Source of the DNA: Massospora cicadina
Lineage: Eukaryota > Entomophthoromycota > Entomophthoromycetes > Entomophthorales > Entomophthoraceae
DNA length: 64,000 bases
Reading direction: 5' to 3'
Assembly: GCA_022478985.1 (NCBI GenBank)
Contig: JAKSZP010005622.1
Location: 28,943-92,942, forward strand
In this document: one piece after another, positions 22,731-34,935 of the stretch
Layout: the number at the start of each line of letters is the position of its first letter
Position numbering within the stretch: position 1 is the stretch's first letter
Made by a program: the position numbers and the translations under genes
The notes under the pieces: model-generated
What the model saw: only the letters and a program-made list of their open reading frames with translations
Database searches by the model: none
Told to the model about the DNA's origin: nothing

Positions 22731-23930
22731 ATGCTCAATGGGAAATATGACAATGAACCGCCTCAAGTTATCAAGGTATTAGAAGGAATAAAGGCCAATA
22801 AATTCCAGAAGAATGGCAAACTGTACAAACGGACTGGAGACTCTACGGTGAACTTCCCACAACCCTTGGCACAGCCTAGCATTATCATGAGTGCACATAA
22901 GGCAGTCGGACACAATGGTGTGTGCAAGACATTGAAATTGTTGCACCCTTAGGTTTATTGGGAGAACATGAACTTTGACGTGCTTGAAATTATATCCTGC
23001 TGCCACCAGTGCCTAATGGAAAAACTTTTCTGCCTGAAGACTTCATACCGGCTAGTGAAACCACATTTTGCTTGGCATACAGTTTCCCTTGATGTCGTTG
23101 GCCCTCTGCAATGGGAGCCAACTAGTCCAAATACATTCTGGTGACAATTGACCACTTGACCAGGTGGGTAGAAGCATGGGAAATTAAGGATTTGGGGGCG
23201 GTCACAGTGGCCAAGTTCATTATGGGATGTATTATTCAGTGACATGGCTGCCCTCAGCTCATCCTTTATTATAATGGAACTAATTTCACCTCCCACATCC
23301 TTAACAACCTAAACAAGCTGATGGCCATCTGCGGGGTTTTGATGACTCTGTATCACCCAGAATCCAACAGGATGGTTGAGCGAGTTAATGAGACCTTGGA
23401 GAACATACTCTGCAAATTGGTAGCAGATTAACCTTCGCAATGGAGTTCCCTCCTTTCCACTGCCACCTTCATTTACAATATCAGCTATCATTCTGTCATG
23501 GGGAAGTATCCCTTCCAGTTACTATATGGATGACACCCAGATCTTCTGGCACTGCTCTATGCCTGCATGGAAGATACTGGTGGAATGGACCCATAACGCT
23601 ACTTGACCAATCTAATGAATACAATGATCACGGTGAAAACCAAAGCAAACTAGGTCAGTTTAACCTAAAAGATAAAGAATCAGGCTGCTGATCAGGTACA
23701 GCATAGTGGGCTAGCTCAGTTTAAAAGATGAGGACATGGTTCTATTCCATGACCAACACAGGTTCGATTGGAAGCACAAATTAGCCAGCATCTGGATTGG
23801 TCCATTTGAAACAATTGAGAAAATTGGCGTTGATGACTATATTATTAAGGATCCTGCATGCGGTTGGATCATTAACTGAGTGCACGCAAAGTTTCTTTAG
23901 GTGTATAACCAATAGGAGACTTATCATCCA
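22731..23930 (+). pseudogene. Element D integrase
   Basis: HKAVGHNGVCKTLKLL is the zinc-module region, followed by CCHQCLMEKLFCLKTSYR. The core shows FAWHTVSLDVVGPLQ (first Asp) and later [17 protein letters not shown] (Glu). NGTNFTS-like sequence marks the second Asp near 23275. The C-terminal DALW-type GPFE motif is legible at about 23800 (IGPFETIEKIG). No chromodomain follows before the purine tract. Confidence 0.8.
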
Positions 23931-23943
23931 ATCAAAGGGGTAA

Positions 23944-24519
23944 TTTCAAGATTGTGATATGACTGGATGATAATCTTTGAGCAGTTACGGCGGAATGGGT
24001 GAGATTGGAAAAACTTAGCAGTATAATAATATTAATGAGATTACCTTGACATAAGGCGATAGGGCAATACCAAGCTTCAGACGAAAATTATTGAATTGCC
24101 TCCAAATTAGGCAATAAGGCGATGTTGACGTATGATAAAAATTTAGTAGATTGCCTCAAACTAAGGCGATAGTGAATTTAGGAATAGTAGACTTTGTCAG
24201 AACAAATGAGAATATTGTGGAACTGAATAGTCTAAACAAAAGGGTTGATATTGACCAAAGTCACTGATGTATAGGCGATATGAGAAGTTTGAAAGAGGAG
24301 GATTGTTAGTAGGAAGAAGAGAGCGGAGCAGAAGGGATGTGATGTTATATACTAAATAATAAAGTGGTGTAGCTGATGCGATTGCTTCATATTTATTAAA
24401 ATCATTATGTTTTTCTTGTGGGATAACACTCTCCATATTGTCTGTCCATTGCTCAGTTGGATTGACCGTGTGCAAAAAGTCTTACGGCGTATCTCAATGA
24501 TATTGCCAAATTTACAACA
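23944..24519 (+). repeat. Element D 3' LTR
   Basis: It aligns along its length with 16768-17339. The purine tract CAAAGGGGTAA ends at 23943. It starts TTTCAAGATTGTGATATGAC, so the terminal TG has been lost, and ends TTTACAACA. Confidence 0.8.
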
Positions 24520-25438
24520 TATCTAATATCAATAATTCAATTAACTTGTAGGATTCAATCAGATTTTGTTGATGATTGACTAAAGGGGTTTATGAGTTGC
24601 AAGGCTAGTGATGCCTCTTGTGATAAGAAACTTGCAAGTTAATTTTTTGGTATCATAACCGGCTATCTATAGTAAGAGTCCCAATGCCTAAGCAGATTAT
24701 TAACCTAATATATGACACACTGGGTTGAGCTAAGATGTTGGGACATGTTCTTTGTTTCAACCCAGAAAAGTCACATTGATGATCAGCGGCGGGCTATGAC
24801 TAAACTGATGACAATGATCATCGTCTGGAGAGACCCTGAATAGTTAATTCATCAGCAATGGCTGCCATTTCAAATTGGGGCGCCAACAGAAGAGTTGGGC
24901 GCCGAACTCCCTTATAAAATTCCTTACATTTTTTTAAATAAAGTAGATGGAAAGATAGATAGAAAATAGATTGAAAGGTACTTTAAAATAAATTACTTTA
25001 TAAAACTAGACTTTCATATTTTACTATTGAGACTAGTGTTTAGGTGGCTAGGAGATTCTTAGTCTATTTTATTACTATCTCCGTGGACTCTGCGTGAAGA
25101 GAAGAGTAAAACCTCTTAACCCAATATTAGGTTAAGTTCTACCATAAGGAAGAGTCAGAGGGAGAAGTTCCTAACATTTCAGAAGGACATTTTTTTAGTA
25201 CTAGATGGTCCCCATTATAGAAGGACATTAAAAGATTAGAAACACCAGTTTAGCGCTGGACCAATAATTATCTTAGCTATAAGAAATTCAACTAGAGTAT
25301 TAGTTTTATACTGTTACTACCCTATTTAATTAGTATCAACAATTCATACAATGCACATACTAAGAACCTGTGTAGTTAACAAAGGGAGCTGAAGTGAGCT
25401 ACATTCCTGAAAGGTTACACTGTTCCCAGATTTAACTT
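24520..25438 (+). repeat. E4 5' LTR, second part
   Basis: It continues the LTR after D and aligns with 39229-39973 and then 55509-55646 of the E4 3' LTR. Shared blocks include GGGGTTTATGA, GGACATGTTCTTTG, AGAAATTCAACTAGAGTA and ACATACTAAGARCCTGTG. It ends just before the primer site at 25441. Confidence 0.75.
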
Positions 25439-25440
25439 TT

Positions 25441-25458
25441 TGGTGCTCACTACAAGCG
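25441..25458 (+). promoter_or_regulatory. E4 primer-binding site, tRNA type
   Basis: TGGTGCTCACTACAAGCG lies directly inside the 5' LTR and matches the primer sites of D, E5 and F over its first 14 bases. It would bind the same tRNA 3' end. Confidence 0.65.
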
Positions 25459-25503
25459 GTATTTAAGTTTTAAGCAAGACTTAGTAAGAAGACCATATTA
25501 ACC

Positions 25504-26765
25504 ATGTCTTACAAGAACGAACTGAGGAAACTATGGATGGTAGTAGAGACTGTTAGAAAAAATGCGTTAAGCTCAGCATCACAGATTGATTTCACTCCTT
25601 TGGAGGATTGGGTGAAAAAAGCCAAGGAAGAGGTTGATCAAGTCGCAAAAGTCAAAAATGACCTTTATGGGAAGGTCACCTCCTTGAAGCAAAAGGAGGG
25701 AGAATTAATCAAGAAGTATTATTTTAGAAGGAAGAGCAAGAAGCGGATAGAGAACTCTTAAACTGAATTAATGAAGATATGGCGTGCATGTTGAAGCGCA
25801 TAAAGGAATTAAAACATGTTTGTGATTGCTCTCAGATGGAGGCATATGAAGCTGACAACAATACACATGATACTCCATTCAGAAAAATACAACCACCTAG
25901 AAATATGCCTGGATCATTTGCCGCCATTTGGAAATGACTCCTAAGAAAACTCAATTATTAATAGAGCCTTTTGGAAGAAAATAACATTACAGAGGAGCCA
26001 CAGGTGAATTTCAGAGTACCCAGAAATTTCCCACATTTCACTGGGATAATGCACCAGCTTTTTCTGACTATATATGATATGATGATGTTTGGATTTAGTG
26101 ACTGAAAAAAGGCAGTAGCTGTAATGAACTGGATGAACACCAATTGTCAGAATCTGGTGCCGCCCCATCTGAATGGGGGTAATTAGACTTATAATGAAGC
26201 TAAAGAAGCAATTATGGTAGAGTTCAAAATCCCTACATGGATATCCAACTGCAAACAGGAACTTATAGCCATTCAATTCCAAAAGGATGAGACTCTAGCA
26301 GCTTTTGATGTCAATTCTACTAGGAATCACAAATCCTGGCTGATACAAAATTATTATCATTTTTATGCATGAATAATAATGCAAATGGCGCTTCAGCCCT
26401 ACAAAAATTCGCATCAGACAATAGCTTCAGTGTTTGTGACCTAGATGCCCATGTCATAGATGGTGAATCATCTAAAGATGTTTGCAGCAACCTTCAAAGC
26501 CCCAATTAAACTTTTAAGGCCATTACTGCTAAAAAATAAAGTGAATTCTCAGAGATTATTAAAGAGAAACATAATTGAGTTGTGACAGGAAACAAGCAAA
26601 GGACAAAACGAGTGGACAAGACTAAGATCCACTGCCAACAATGTGGGAAACTTGTACATTTAGCCACTCAATGTTGGAGCAAGAAGCCTAAGGAGCAAGT
26701 TACTCTAGTACAGGCTAAAAAGAAGGAAACCAGTCAAGAGTTGGGAAAAGGACCCATGGTCTAGA
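25504..26765 (+). pseudogene. E4 Gag with zinc knuckle
   Basis: The start MSYKNELRKLWMVVETV matches MSYKDELRKLWTKLATV in E5. A helical, Lys-rich N-terminal region (85 codons open), a capsid-like middle and the knuckle CQQCGKLVHLATQC at 26633-26674 follow. The tail QAKKKETSQELGKGP matches QAKESAATKELGKGP in E5. Several stops occur between 25761 and 26581. Confidence 0.8.
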
Positions 26766-28047
26766 AAAAAAATCTAGCACCACAGAAAGACATGTTCCCT
26801 CTGATATGTTGAATGAAAACATAGATATTTATGACTAATTGTGTTTGATGAAACAACTGACCCGCTCCAACAGGTTGTTAATATGGACATAAACGCCATT
26901 ACCAAAGCAAAAGTGAAGGTGATCAACCTCAAAAATAATGAAAAAAGTTGCTCAGACATATGCTTGTCAGCTAGTAGACAAGCTTAGATCCACTGAAAGC
27001 ACATAAGAATTGCTCAAGTTGAGACTTAATGAGGTGAACGTATCTCTCCCCACTAGCACAATCAAGTACCCTTTCCCTAATTTATCCATGCAATAAATTC
27101 ATAAATCTCGATTTGGCGAATAATGCCACTATTCACTCAATAAACACCTTATTACAATACTTTGGGTTTAAATTTTCAGATATTATAGTCAATTGAGTAA
27201 AAGTATGGCGATAATCAACAGTGGAGCACTCATCAACATTGTTTCAACCAAATTGGTGATTAAGTGAACTTCATTGTATCAAGAGCACTGGAAAGAATAT
27301 GGAACTACCAGACTAGTTATTATTATATCCTGTGGAGCCTACAGTGCGCTACCACTTTGGTTCAAATTGCTGGTGGTATAAGCTCCCGCCATAGTGTTTC
27401 TTATCAAAATTATGACATACTTAACAGAACTTAATTCCTGAGAAAGTATGGTGTGAAATGTGACTTTGAGGAGAATACCATAACCATTTTGAGCAGACCC
27501 TGACCTTGGTATATCAGCGGGAAGGAGAGCTGCCACTAATAAAAAAGAGCAATTTTGTAAACCTGATTTACAATGATGGCATCATTTCCATCCAGTACAA
27601 GTTGGTTGGACGAAGATAAAGGGAAATGCTGAAGGAGATCTTGGAAAATTGTGGGATATCCTTTAAGATGAATATGACGAACACCATTATGCCAGGAATG
27701 CAAATGATAGTCAACACAGGGTTAATGCTCAGAATCCCAGAGCAACTATATGGAGAATTCATCAGCCCATGGAATAAAAAGAGGATTGAGCCATGGTAGC
27801 TCTTGGATTAATATGCCAGGACACAGCAAAGTAAGTTTACTACTGGTTAATCTGGGGAAAAACTGATGAAGATAAAGAAAAATCAATTCACTGAATTTCT
27901 GCACTTAATCCTGATGGTGGAAATCCGTAAATATTATGACTTTGGAATGTTAACCAAGATGGGATTACCAGCAGATGCTGCCAAAAGTGTCAACGTTTTA
28001 GGTCAATTGAAAGAAGCTGGATAATTTATCAGAGTGACAGAGAGAAG
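26766..28047 (+). pseudogene. E4 protease and linker
   Basis: MAIINSGALINIVSTKLV is the protease active site with NSGA at 27217-27228; the catalytic Asp is Asn, so it should be inactive. The C-terminal half and the linker MQMIVNTGLMLRIPEQLYGE correspond to MIVGTGLTLEIPELLYGE in E5. Stops are frequent. Confidence 0.7.
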
Positions 28048-30440
28048 ATGTGTTTTAATTTATTTGATAAATATTGGGGGATATTTGCCCAGGATGACCA
28101 CAACTTTGGATGCGCAAAAAATGAGATCTATAAGATCAATAGTGGGAAATATCTGCTAATAAGGGTGAGACCTGTCCGCTGGTCTGGGGCTGCTGAAGCT
28201 TTAGTTAGGGAAGAAATCAGCAAGTTAGTAGAGCAAGGGCTCCTCATTATGTAGTTGAGCCTATGGGCGAGTCCAATCCTAATTGTGAAGAAGAAGGATG
28301 GATCAAAATAAGTAATGATTATCTAACGCTAATTAGATAAAATCACTAAGAAGGATTACTATCTGCTGTCAAGAATTGATGCTGCACTCACTCGCCTAGG
28401 GGATTCCAAGTACTTTTCAGTGATGGACTTTATTTCATGTTATTGGCAAATTGATTTGTCAAAAGTAGATCAAGAAAAATGTGCGATAGTCACTGCACAG
28501 GGACTATATCAGCTGACCAGAATGCCCCAGGGATTGTGCAACACATGGTGACATTCCATAGAGTGATGATTCCATATTTAGTGAATTGTAGTTACCTGAA
28601 TTTTGGTATACCTTGATGATATCTATCAGGAAAGCGGCAGATAAAGTTTAGACTGGACTGCCAGTTGGGATGTAAAAACACCCAAAAGGCAAGCCAGAAT
28701 GTTAGGGGCAATGCTGCTCAAATAATGCTTAAATGGGCTGGGAGATAAGTAACCAATGAGCACCAACAGGACACAACTGTAAAAAGAAACATGACAAGAA
28801 ACCAGGCTGTTGCTGCCCCAGGGCTTATGGGCCTGGGCATACAAAATTGCAAGACCAGATTGGGTGGTTTGGTCTTTCCCATGGGGGAACTGGGTATGTC
28901 AACATTGGTGAGGGGGTGGATCCTCACTTGGAGTGGAAAATAATTTTGTCCATAAGATGCTGAGAACTTGATGGCGTATTGCCTTGGTGATTGGGGAAAG
29001 TTTCAAGAAATTTTTAACACAGTGGGCCCAGTTAACTACAGAAGGCAACAGGGTCATCAACCTGACTATAATGGGACCAGTTGTTGCGTCTTTCATAATT
29101 CACCATTGGGGGCATCACAGGGTTCTGGCAAAGGATAATTTAAACTAAAAAATGATTTTAAAATGCAGGATTTAAAGCTTTTTAAGTAATGAGAATTGAC
29201 CGTCAATTCCCTCTAGTATGGTACAACTATTCAAATAGCCAATGGATTGGGGAATAACTTATGAATGCACAGGATTGGGGCCCTCAAGCTTTGACCTAAT
29301 CTTGTGGAACTAAAAATAAGGGGAAACAAATTTCATTAAAACTGAAACCAAAAGTGTTAACGCCGGTCCAAGTCATTATCAGTTCAAAAAAAATGCCCAA
29401 ATTGTGAATTTACTGCGATTATGATGATTTGAGCAATGGCATCTTGCCCAACGAATAATTGGAGACTCCCAAGGCCACCCCACGTAGAGGCGGTCCCTAG
29501 AGGTCAGGAATGGGTTTAGGGCGCCCAACATCCCCGCACCTAATTGCTCTGGCGTTTGTTTATCCATGTAGGATTTGCTAGCTGGAGATTTTGATGCTAC
29601 TATGGAGGGTATGATGCTGAAGGCTATTTTTGCCAAAGACCCAATGCTGTCTACAAGTTTTACTGAAGGGTCAATACTGCTAGCTTTTTTCCCTATAACA
29701 CAGCTGTCAGGCTTTGTTGCCAATGGTTTGGTGTTGTCAGCCATTGATGCTGAAGCATGTCACTGTCAGCTACATTTGCCCCTTTCGCCTCATGCAGGTG
29801 CTGATTCTCTGAAGACTTGACACAAATTCCCTCAATCCGCCATATCATTTCCCCAGTTGTTAGTACCAGGATAGGTGGCGAATCCTCAAAGAGTAAGCAG
29901 TGTCATACCGCTTGTCCACCACATGGGTAAGGTCGCCCTGGGAGATGAGGGGGCAGCTGGCCTTCTCAGACCTCTTTTGAATGGAGAAAAAGAACACCAC
30001 CCAGTCAAAGCGGAGAGGCACTCCCCCAGACTTACAATATCAATGTATTTAGCAGGAACATCACTAATCAACTGGAACGCTTATGAAAAGCTTTTAAACA
30101 CCTGGCAATGGTGAACTTATAGATTATGACAAGGGAATGTCCTTTCTTTAAGAAAGAGCTTGATTTTTTAAGTTTGTGATAAACTCCAGTGGACTACACC
30201 TCCAACTTCATAAGATATGGGTACAAAACAGATGACAATCCTGAAGATTGTTCAGGATATACAAGTATTTCTTGTAATGGTCAACTACTAAAGCCAATTC
30301 ATTAAGGATTTCACCAGAATCGCTGAACCATTATCCCACCTATTAAAGGATCCAAAAAAGGATTTTTATGGAAGGATGTGGCCCAAGGATCGTTCAATGA
30401 GCTAAACCAATATTTGGATGACTAATCCTGTCTTAAAATA
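28048..30440 (+). pseudogene. E4 reverse transcriptase, split by a solo LTR
   Basis: Motifs [41 protein letters not shown] and LTRMPQGLCN lead to YLDD at 28609-28620. Directly after it a solo LTR of the E1 family has inserted (28624-30036). The frame resumes at 30037 with INVFSRNITN. A connection-domain fragment (DFTRIAEPLSHLLKDP) lies near 30310-30355. All catalytic aspartates remain but several stops break the frame. Confidence 0.82.
28624..30036 (-). repeat. Solo LTR of an E1-related family, minus strand
   Basis: This 1413-bp sequence reads on the minus strand from TGTAAGTCTGGGGGAG at 30036. It aligns with the E1 LTR at start and end, but has diverged more than the E1 copies from each other. 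The duplication ATATC is present at 28619-28623 and 30037-30041. Translated U5 tracks match E1 in protein character (LLPSVVNWAHCVKNFL against MIPSIANWAQQVQSFW). The U3 frame includes a Pol-tail-like IDPSVKLVDSIGSLAKIA. Confidence 0.85.
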
Positions 30441-30506
30441 CCCGAATTCTCTTTTGGGAATTCTTATTCAAACAGATGCCTTGTTAATGGCAATTGGTGC
30501 CATTTT

Positions 30507-30658
30507 TGTCAGGAGAATGTCTATAACTCTCCAGTTCCCAGCGTGATGATGCACGGTGCACTGGACCAACTCTAGGGAACTAGTCGTCAGTGTTTTAATA
30601 AAGATAGCCCAGAAGAGGGAGCTGGAGCTAAAGTGACATATAGTTATGAGGGGGGGGG

Positions 30659-30718
<60 letters not shown>

Positions 30719-31466
30719 TAAGCATGGTACAAATAATTAGGGATCAAGCAATCAGTGAAAACTTAGATGTGCCCCAAAGGGCAGTTCATCACCAAGCTTT
30801 GTACAGGACTAGAGTGCACGGGTGACCTGGTTTGGAGGGAACCTGGTAGGCCCAGCGGTGGATCTGAGGCTGTGATAAATTTAAAACAAATGAATTGGCT
30901 AATGTGATGCAAGACCTCCTTGAAGAGGTTCGTGCACAGGTTCACTCAAGTCAACATATAAAAAAACGTAAAACTGACTAGGGGCTTATTATAGGGAAGA
31001 CAACCAACGAGGAAGGTTGGTCTCAAGCAAACATCTTTAAGCCAACTAGGGAAATTATTGATCAGAGAAAGTGGTACTAAGCCTTAGTTCACCAATAAGC
31101 GCACGCTTCCATCTGACCAGTTAACATACTTTGAAATTGACCTTACTCAAGTAATCAATTGAAGTTGGGCCCAACCCAAGTTAGTAATTTCATAAATTGA
31201 ACAGGTTTCAAACCCACATTCACCAATTAATTGAACTGAGCTGTCATCTATAAGGTAAGTCGTCCATTTTAATGCAAGAGCTGAAACAAGGAGCTAGGTG
31301 TTATGCACCTCACTTGTACCAACCCGAGCATACCTGGCCTGTACCCAGCGTTGGTCCACAGTGTTCTTGAGATCAAGAAGGTCCTAAAGTTTGACCTTTT
31401 AGACCTCCTACCACTCAGCCTTGTCTTTGCTGTTAATGCCCTCAATTAGGCCATGTAAACATGACA
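30507..31466 (-). repeat. E3 3' LTR
   Basis: It starts (minus strand) TGTCATGTTTACATGG at 31466. The purine tract before it reads AAAAAAGAGGAGAGGTTAA. It aligns with 35720-36610 throughout. The extra length is a G-run and GA repeat. It contains the R-start motif GTTGGTTGTCT near 31010. Confidence 0.88.
30651..30715. repeat. Poly-G plus (GA)n microsatellite
   Basis: Ten G residues are followed by about 27 GA repeats. It lies in the U5 part of the E3 3' LTR and is absent from the 5' LTR, so it arose after insertion. The Leu-Ser repeat frame on the minus strand is a by-product. Confidence 0.95.
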
Positions 31467-31700
31467 TTAACCTCTCCTCTTTTTTGGGCTCCACCCACCC
31501 TTGAGGCATTTTCCAAGGAAAAGTTTTTGTGGAAAGGGACCAACTTCATGGCAGCAATGGCTTGCTTGGACTTCGATCCTGCGGCCTTAGGGAAATGCTT
31601 GTGGAATGCTACAATTAGATCTTGGGCATGGGCGCAGTCACACACTGGGACCCAACTGTATTCCGCTGTGTCAAATCCCTTCAAGGATACAAGATACTAG
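31467..31700 (-). pseudogene. E3 chromodomain and Pol end
   Basis: GFDTAEYSWVPVCDCAHAQD is the second half of a chromodomain (family pattern GY....SWV). It is followed by a basic tail and the purine tract, where the frame enters the LTR. In the LTR of this family the track continues as DLLDLKNTVDQRWVQARYA, as it does in the solo copy (DLRHTLDQRWVQSRYA). Confidence 0.7.
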
Positions 31701-33120
31701 AGTCTTTTTCTTACCTGAAAAGAGGCTACAATCTCCTCCACTTTCCACTCTGGCGCCCCATCCACGAGATAAGCCTTGGGAGTCTCTGGTGGGGTACCCT
31801 TGAACAATTGTAAGCTTTCTTTCATGATAGACTGAAAATGTTTGAAATGAGGAGGGGAAATCTGACTGGTTTGAGGTGTGGCTCACCTTTCTGACAATGC
31901 AATAAGGCCATTCCTCTTTGGTCCCAGTTTTTTACATGGTTGTTTTATTGGGAAGTTTTTATCATCCGGCATCACAAGATATTCTTCCTTGTATGCTGGT
32001 CCAACTTGTCTCTTACCATAAGCATTCTCATTGTAAGCATGCATGGCTGCATCTAAATTTGTGCTCACCCCCTGGTAACTTTCTTGATCATTTTTGAAAA
32101 GTCCACCACCGCTTCCACTCTGGATCCACGACTGGGCTCCATGTTGAAGGCGGGATTGAAGCCATAGTTGGCAAAGAAGAGGGAACAACCAATTGATGCA
32201 TGTTGGGCGTTGTTGTAGCTAAACTGGGCCATGGGGAGATGGGAAACGCAATCTGAATGATTTGCGGCAGTGTAACACCACAAGAACTTTTAGAGGCATT
32301 GGTTCACTCGTTCAGTCTTCCCATCTGATTGAGAAAAATAGGCAGTTGAATGGCAGGGGCGAATTTGCAGAGTCTTACACAAATCTTCCCAAAAAATAAA
32401 GGTGAACTGGGGTCCAGGAGTGCTAATTAGTTCTTGAGGGACCCCATGAATTGGAAAACATGAGTGACAAAGAGACTGGCCATCTCAGCCGCGGTTACTG
32501 TGGTTTTGCAAGGAATAAAGTGGGCGAACTTCGTAAACTGGTCCATCATTACTATGATGGCATCGTAGCCATCAGATACAGGCAATTCCACAATGAAATC
32601 CACTGATAAAAAAGTCTAAGGCCCTTCAGTCTTTTTAACTGGTACCAACAACCCTACTAGCGGCTGTCACTTTTGGTTTCATTTGATTGCGGATCAGGCA
32701 CTACTTACAATACCTGCCCACCTGAGCGGGTAACCCCTTCCAATTGTAAGTGCGGCGAATTAGCTCTAGAGACTTTGCCTTCCCAGGATGACCAACAGTG
32801 ATTCCATCATGATGGTACCGGATGATTTCCCAGAGAAGTGGTCTGGTGGAACCCATAGGCGCCCCTGAAACCACACCATTTAATCCTTCACGTGGTAGCC
32901 TCTGGTAGTGTCCTCCAAATTCAATGCGCTCTTGGAATGGACCATAGTATATTCAGCCAACAAAGGCTGTAAAAGGACTACCTTTCTGAACGTACAATAG
33001 TCCTCTGCATTTTCCAGAGGATCAAGCGATGTCCCCTTGGCCAAGGGAGAGGGAAGCTGAGACACAATCTTACCCAGTGGAATCATCAAGTGGGTATTAT
33101 GCACCTATACCTCCTCAGGA
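31701..33120 (-). pseudogene. E3 integrase
   Basis: SVDFIVELPVSDGYDAIIVM gives the first catalytic Asp near 32590. GPQFTF-like sequence near 32400 and the Q..ER-type region near 32315 follow. HLPMAQFSYNNAQHASIGCS and FFANYGFNPAFNME are the conserved downstream part, and LKKLGPKRNGLIAL the GPY/F-type end. The zinc module near 32700-32800 is poorly preserved. Multiple stops and shifts are present. Confidence 0.75.
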
Positions 33121-33640
33121 TCTGGTGCTAGTGCAGGGTTGCAGCTCAAAGCATCCTCCAAACCATTCTCCTTTCCCTTAGTAAACTCATAGGAAAACGC
33201 AAATTGGACTAAGGACTCATGCCAGTGGGTTTGCTGTGGGATCGAGACATGAGGCTCGTGGTACTACAGTAAGGCACAGTGATCTGTACATATGCGGAAG
33301 GGTTGGGATGAGCCATTCTAGTGATGACGTCAATAGGTCAGCGCCTCAACCACTGCTAATAACTTTATCATATACGGCGTAGTTTAACTCTGGTAGAGAC
33401 ATCTTACTGGAAAAAATATCCCACTGAAAGCTCTATTCCATCTTCGCCTACTTGTAATAGGGCCACCGCTATGGAGAATTTGGAGGCATCAGTAGCAACA
33501 ATGAACTCTTTATTGGGGTTGACATGGCGAAGAACGGACGTGTACAGAAAAGTAAACTTTACCACTTGAAAGGCATCCTGCAAAGTTGAGAACTACTGAA
33601 GTACTTTTTTCCCACTCACATTATACAAAGGCGCCACAAC
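33121..33640 (-). pseudogene. E3 RNase H domain
   Basis: Minus-strand fragments matching EFIVATDASKFSIAVALLQ near 33480-33510 and TDHCALLYY near 33265-33290 identify the RNase H. The intervening part is frameshifted. It has the same order as in E1. Confidence 0.65.
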
Positions 33641-34640
33641 TTCAGAAAAATTTGGTATGAATTTCTTAAGGAACGTATACGTCCCCAAAAAATCCCCAAT
33701 TACTTAACTGAAGCTGGAGTGGGCCACAATGAATCGCCTTCTCCTTGTCTGGAGTTATCATGTGCCTTTGGTCAAACACGATGTTGCCCAGGAAGGTGAC
33801 CTGGGACTTAAAGAATTCTTACTTGCTTATTTTGAATGTGAGGTCAGTTGCCCTCAAACGCTCCACCACCTGCCGAAGGTGTACTGCATGAGACTCATTT
33901 CAGGGGAAAATACCAAAATATCATCAATGTAAGCTACCGCTCATACCCCCAGCAGGTCCTCCAAAGTCGCATCAATATGGCGTTGAAAGATAGAAGGGGC
34001 GTTTTTGAGCCCAAAGGGCATAACGCTTTAGGAAAAAACCCTTTTCTGGTGTGGAATGCAGTCAGCCACTCCTAGCCCTTCTTGATCCAGATTTGATTTA
34101 AATGCGTTTAAACAACCCAGTTTGGAGAAGACTTTCGCCTTCTCCACATAGCATGCAATGTGTGTTTCTAGTAGGATGGGATGTGAAACTGGTACAGTGA
34201 AATTGTTTAGGTTCATAATATACGCATGGGTATAAAGTATAATTGGCTTTCTCCACGAAGAGAAGTGGGGAGCATACTGGGGAGTTATGCTGAAAATCGT
34301 GCCTTTGGCTAATTGATCCTTAAACCACACATTTAATGCCACTTCCTCCCGTACAGTCAAAAAATAAATTGGGGAAGATATACGCACCAGATCAACGGTG
34401 AACTTGAACCTAAAATTAAACTCTGAATGAGGTGGTAGTACATTGGCTGAAGCCGCATCAAACGAAGATTCCAACCCCTCCAAACAGGAAGGTAAGGGTC
34501 CTCTAAAGAGGGCTTCAGCAAAGGAACAAGACTGTGCGTGTGGATATTGGGCCAGAGGGGAAAATCTTCCTGAAAGTTTGCTTCCACCAAAGGGCAAATA
34601 ACTTGTGACCATTCTTAAAAATGTTAAGGATAAGGTATTG
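33641..34640 (-). pseudogene. E3 reverse transcriptase
   Basis: The 206-codon frame at 34648-34028 contains the linker, NVLPPHSEFNFRFKFTVDLV, EEVALNVWFKDQLAKGTIF and VFSKLGCLNAFKSNLDQEGL, where LDLVDAFNQI is expected: the first catalytic Asp is Gly. The continuation has MPFGLKNAP and YIDD at 33931-33920. YEEVAL.VW and PPHSE are also found in E1 and E2. Confidence 0.82.
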
Positions 34641-34935
34641 TGTTTCAAGTTGGTCCTGACTACAAACTTTCGCCACCACTATACTTCCAAAATAATGAGG
34701 TACAAGAGGTTTTTGATTGCTTGGAAGTGGTCAGTTAAGTGATACTTGCCAACTTGATAATCCACTAACCCCATAATTTTCAGCGTTGGAATACCATTGG
34801 GAAACCCCTACTCTAACCATACCACCTGGCAAGTAACTCAGCTCAAGGTATCGGCTAGGTCTTAGTCAATAAAATTCTCAGAGACTCCTATATCCATCAA
34901 ATTAGTAGTGCTGATTTTTCCTAAAGGGGATGAAA
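34641..34935 (-). pseudogene. E3 protease
   Basis: The active site reads MDIGVSENFID where LVDTGASEN is found in E7, so the catalytic triad is damaged. The second half reads LVDYQVGKYHLTDHFQAIKN followed by ILEV.WWRKF, matching the E7 continuation at 63768-63860. Confidence 0.7.

Larger units (their letters stand above)
16768..24519 (+). mobile_element. Element D: Ty3/Gypsy element in the E4 5' LTR
   Basis: LTRs of 572 and 576 bp enclose gag, protease, RT, RNase H and integrase. The flanking E4 LTR sequence is continuous when D is removed. The target duplication is no longer clear (ATTTT versus TATCT). D resembles element F in its LTR ends (start -ATATGACTGG about 13 nt in, end ATAACA) and in its protease-RT linker. 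A solo LTR sits in its gag. It is dead: the RT reads YLNN. Confidence 0.8.

Noticed and set aside
30468..30725. Minus-strand Leu-Ser repeat protein
   Set aside because: It is only the translation of the GA microsatellite in the E3 3' LTR.
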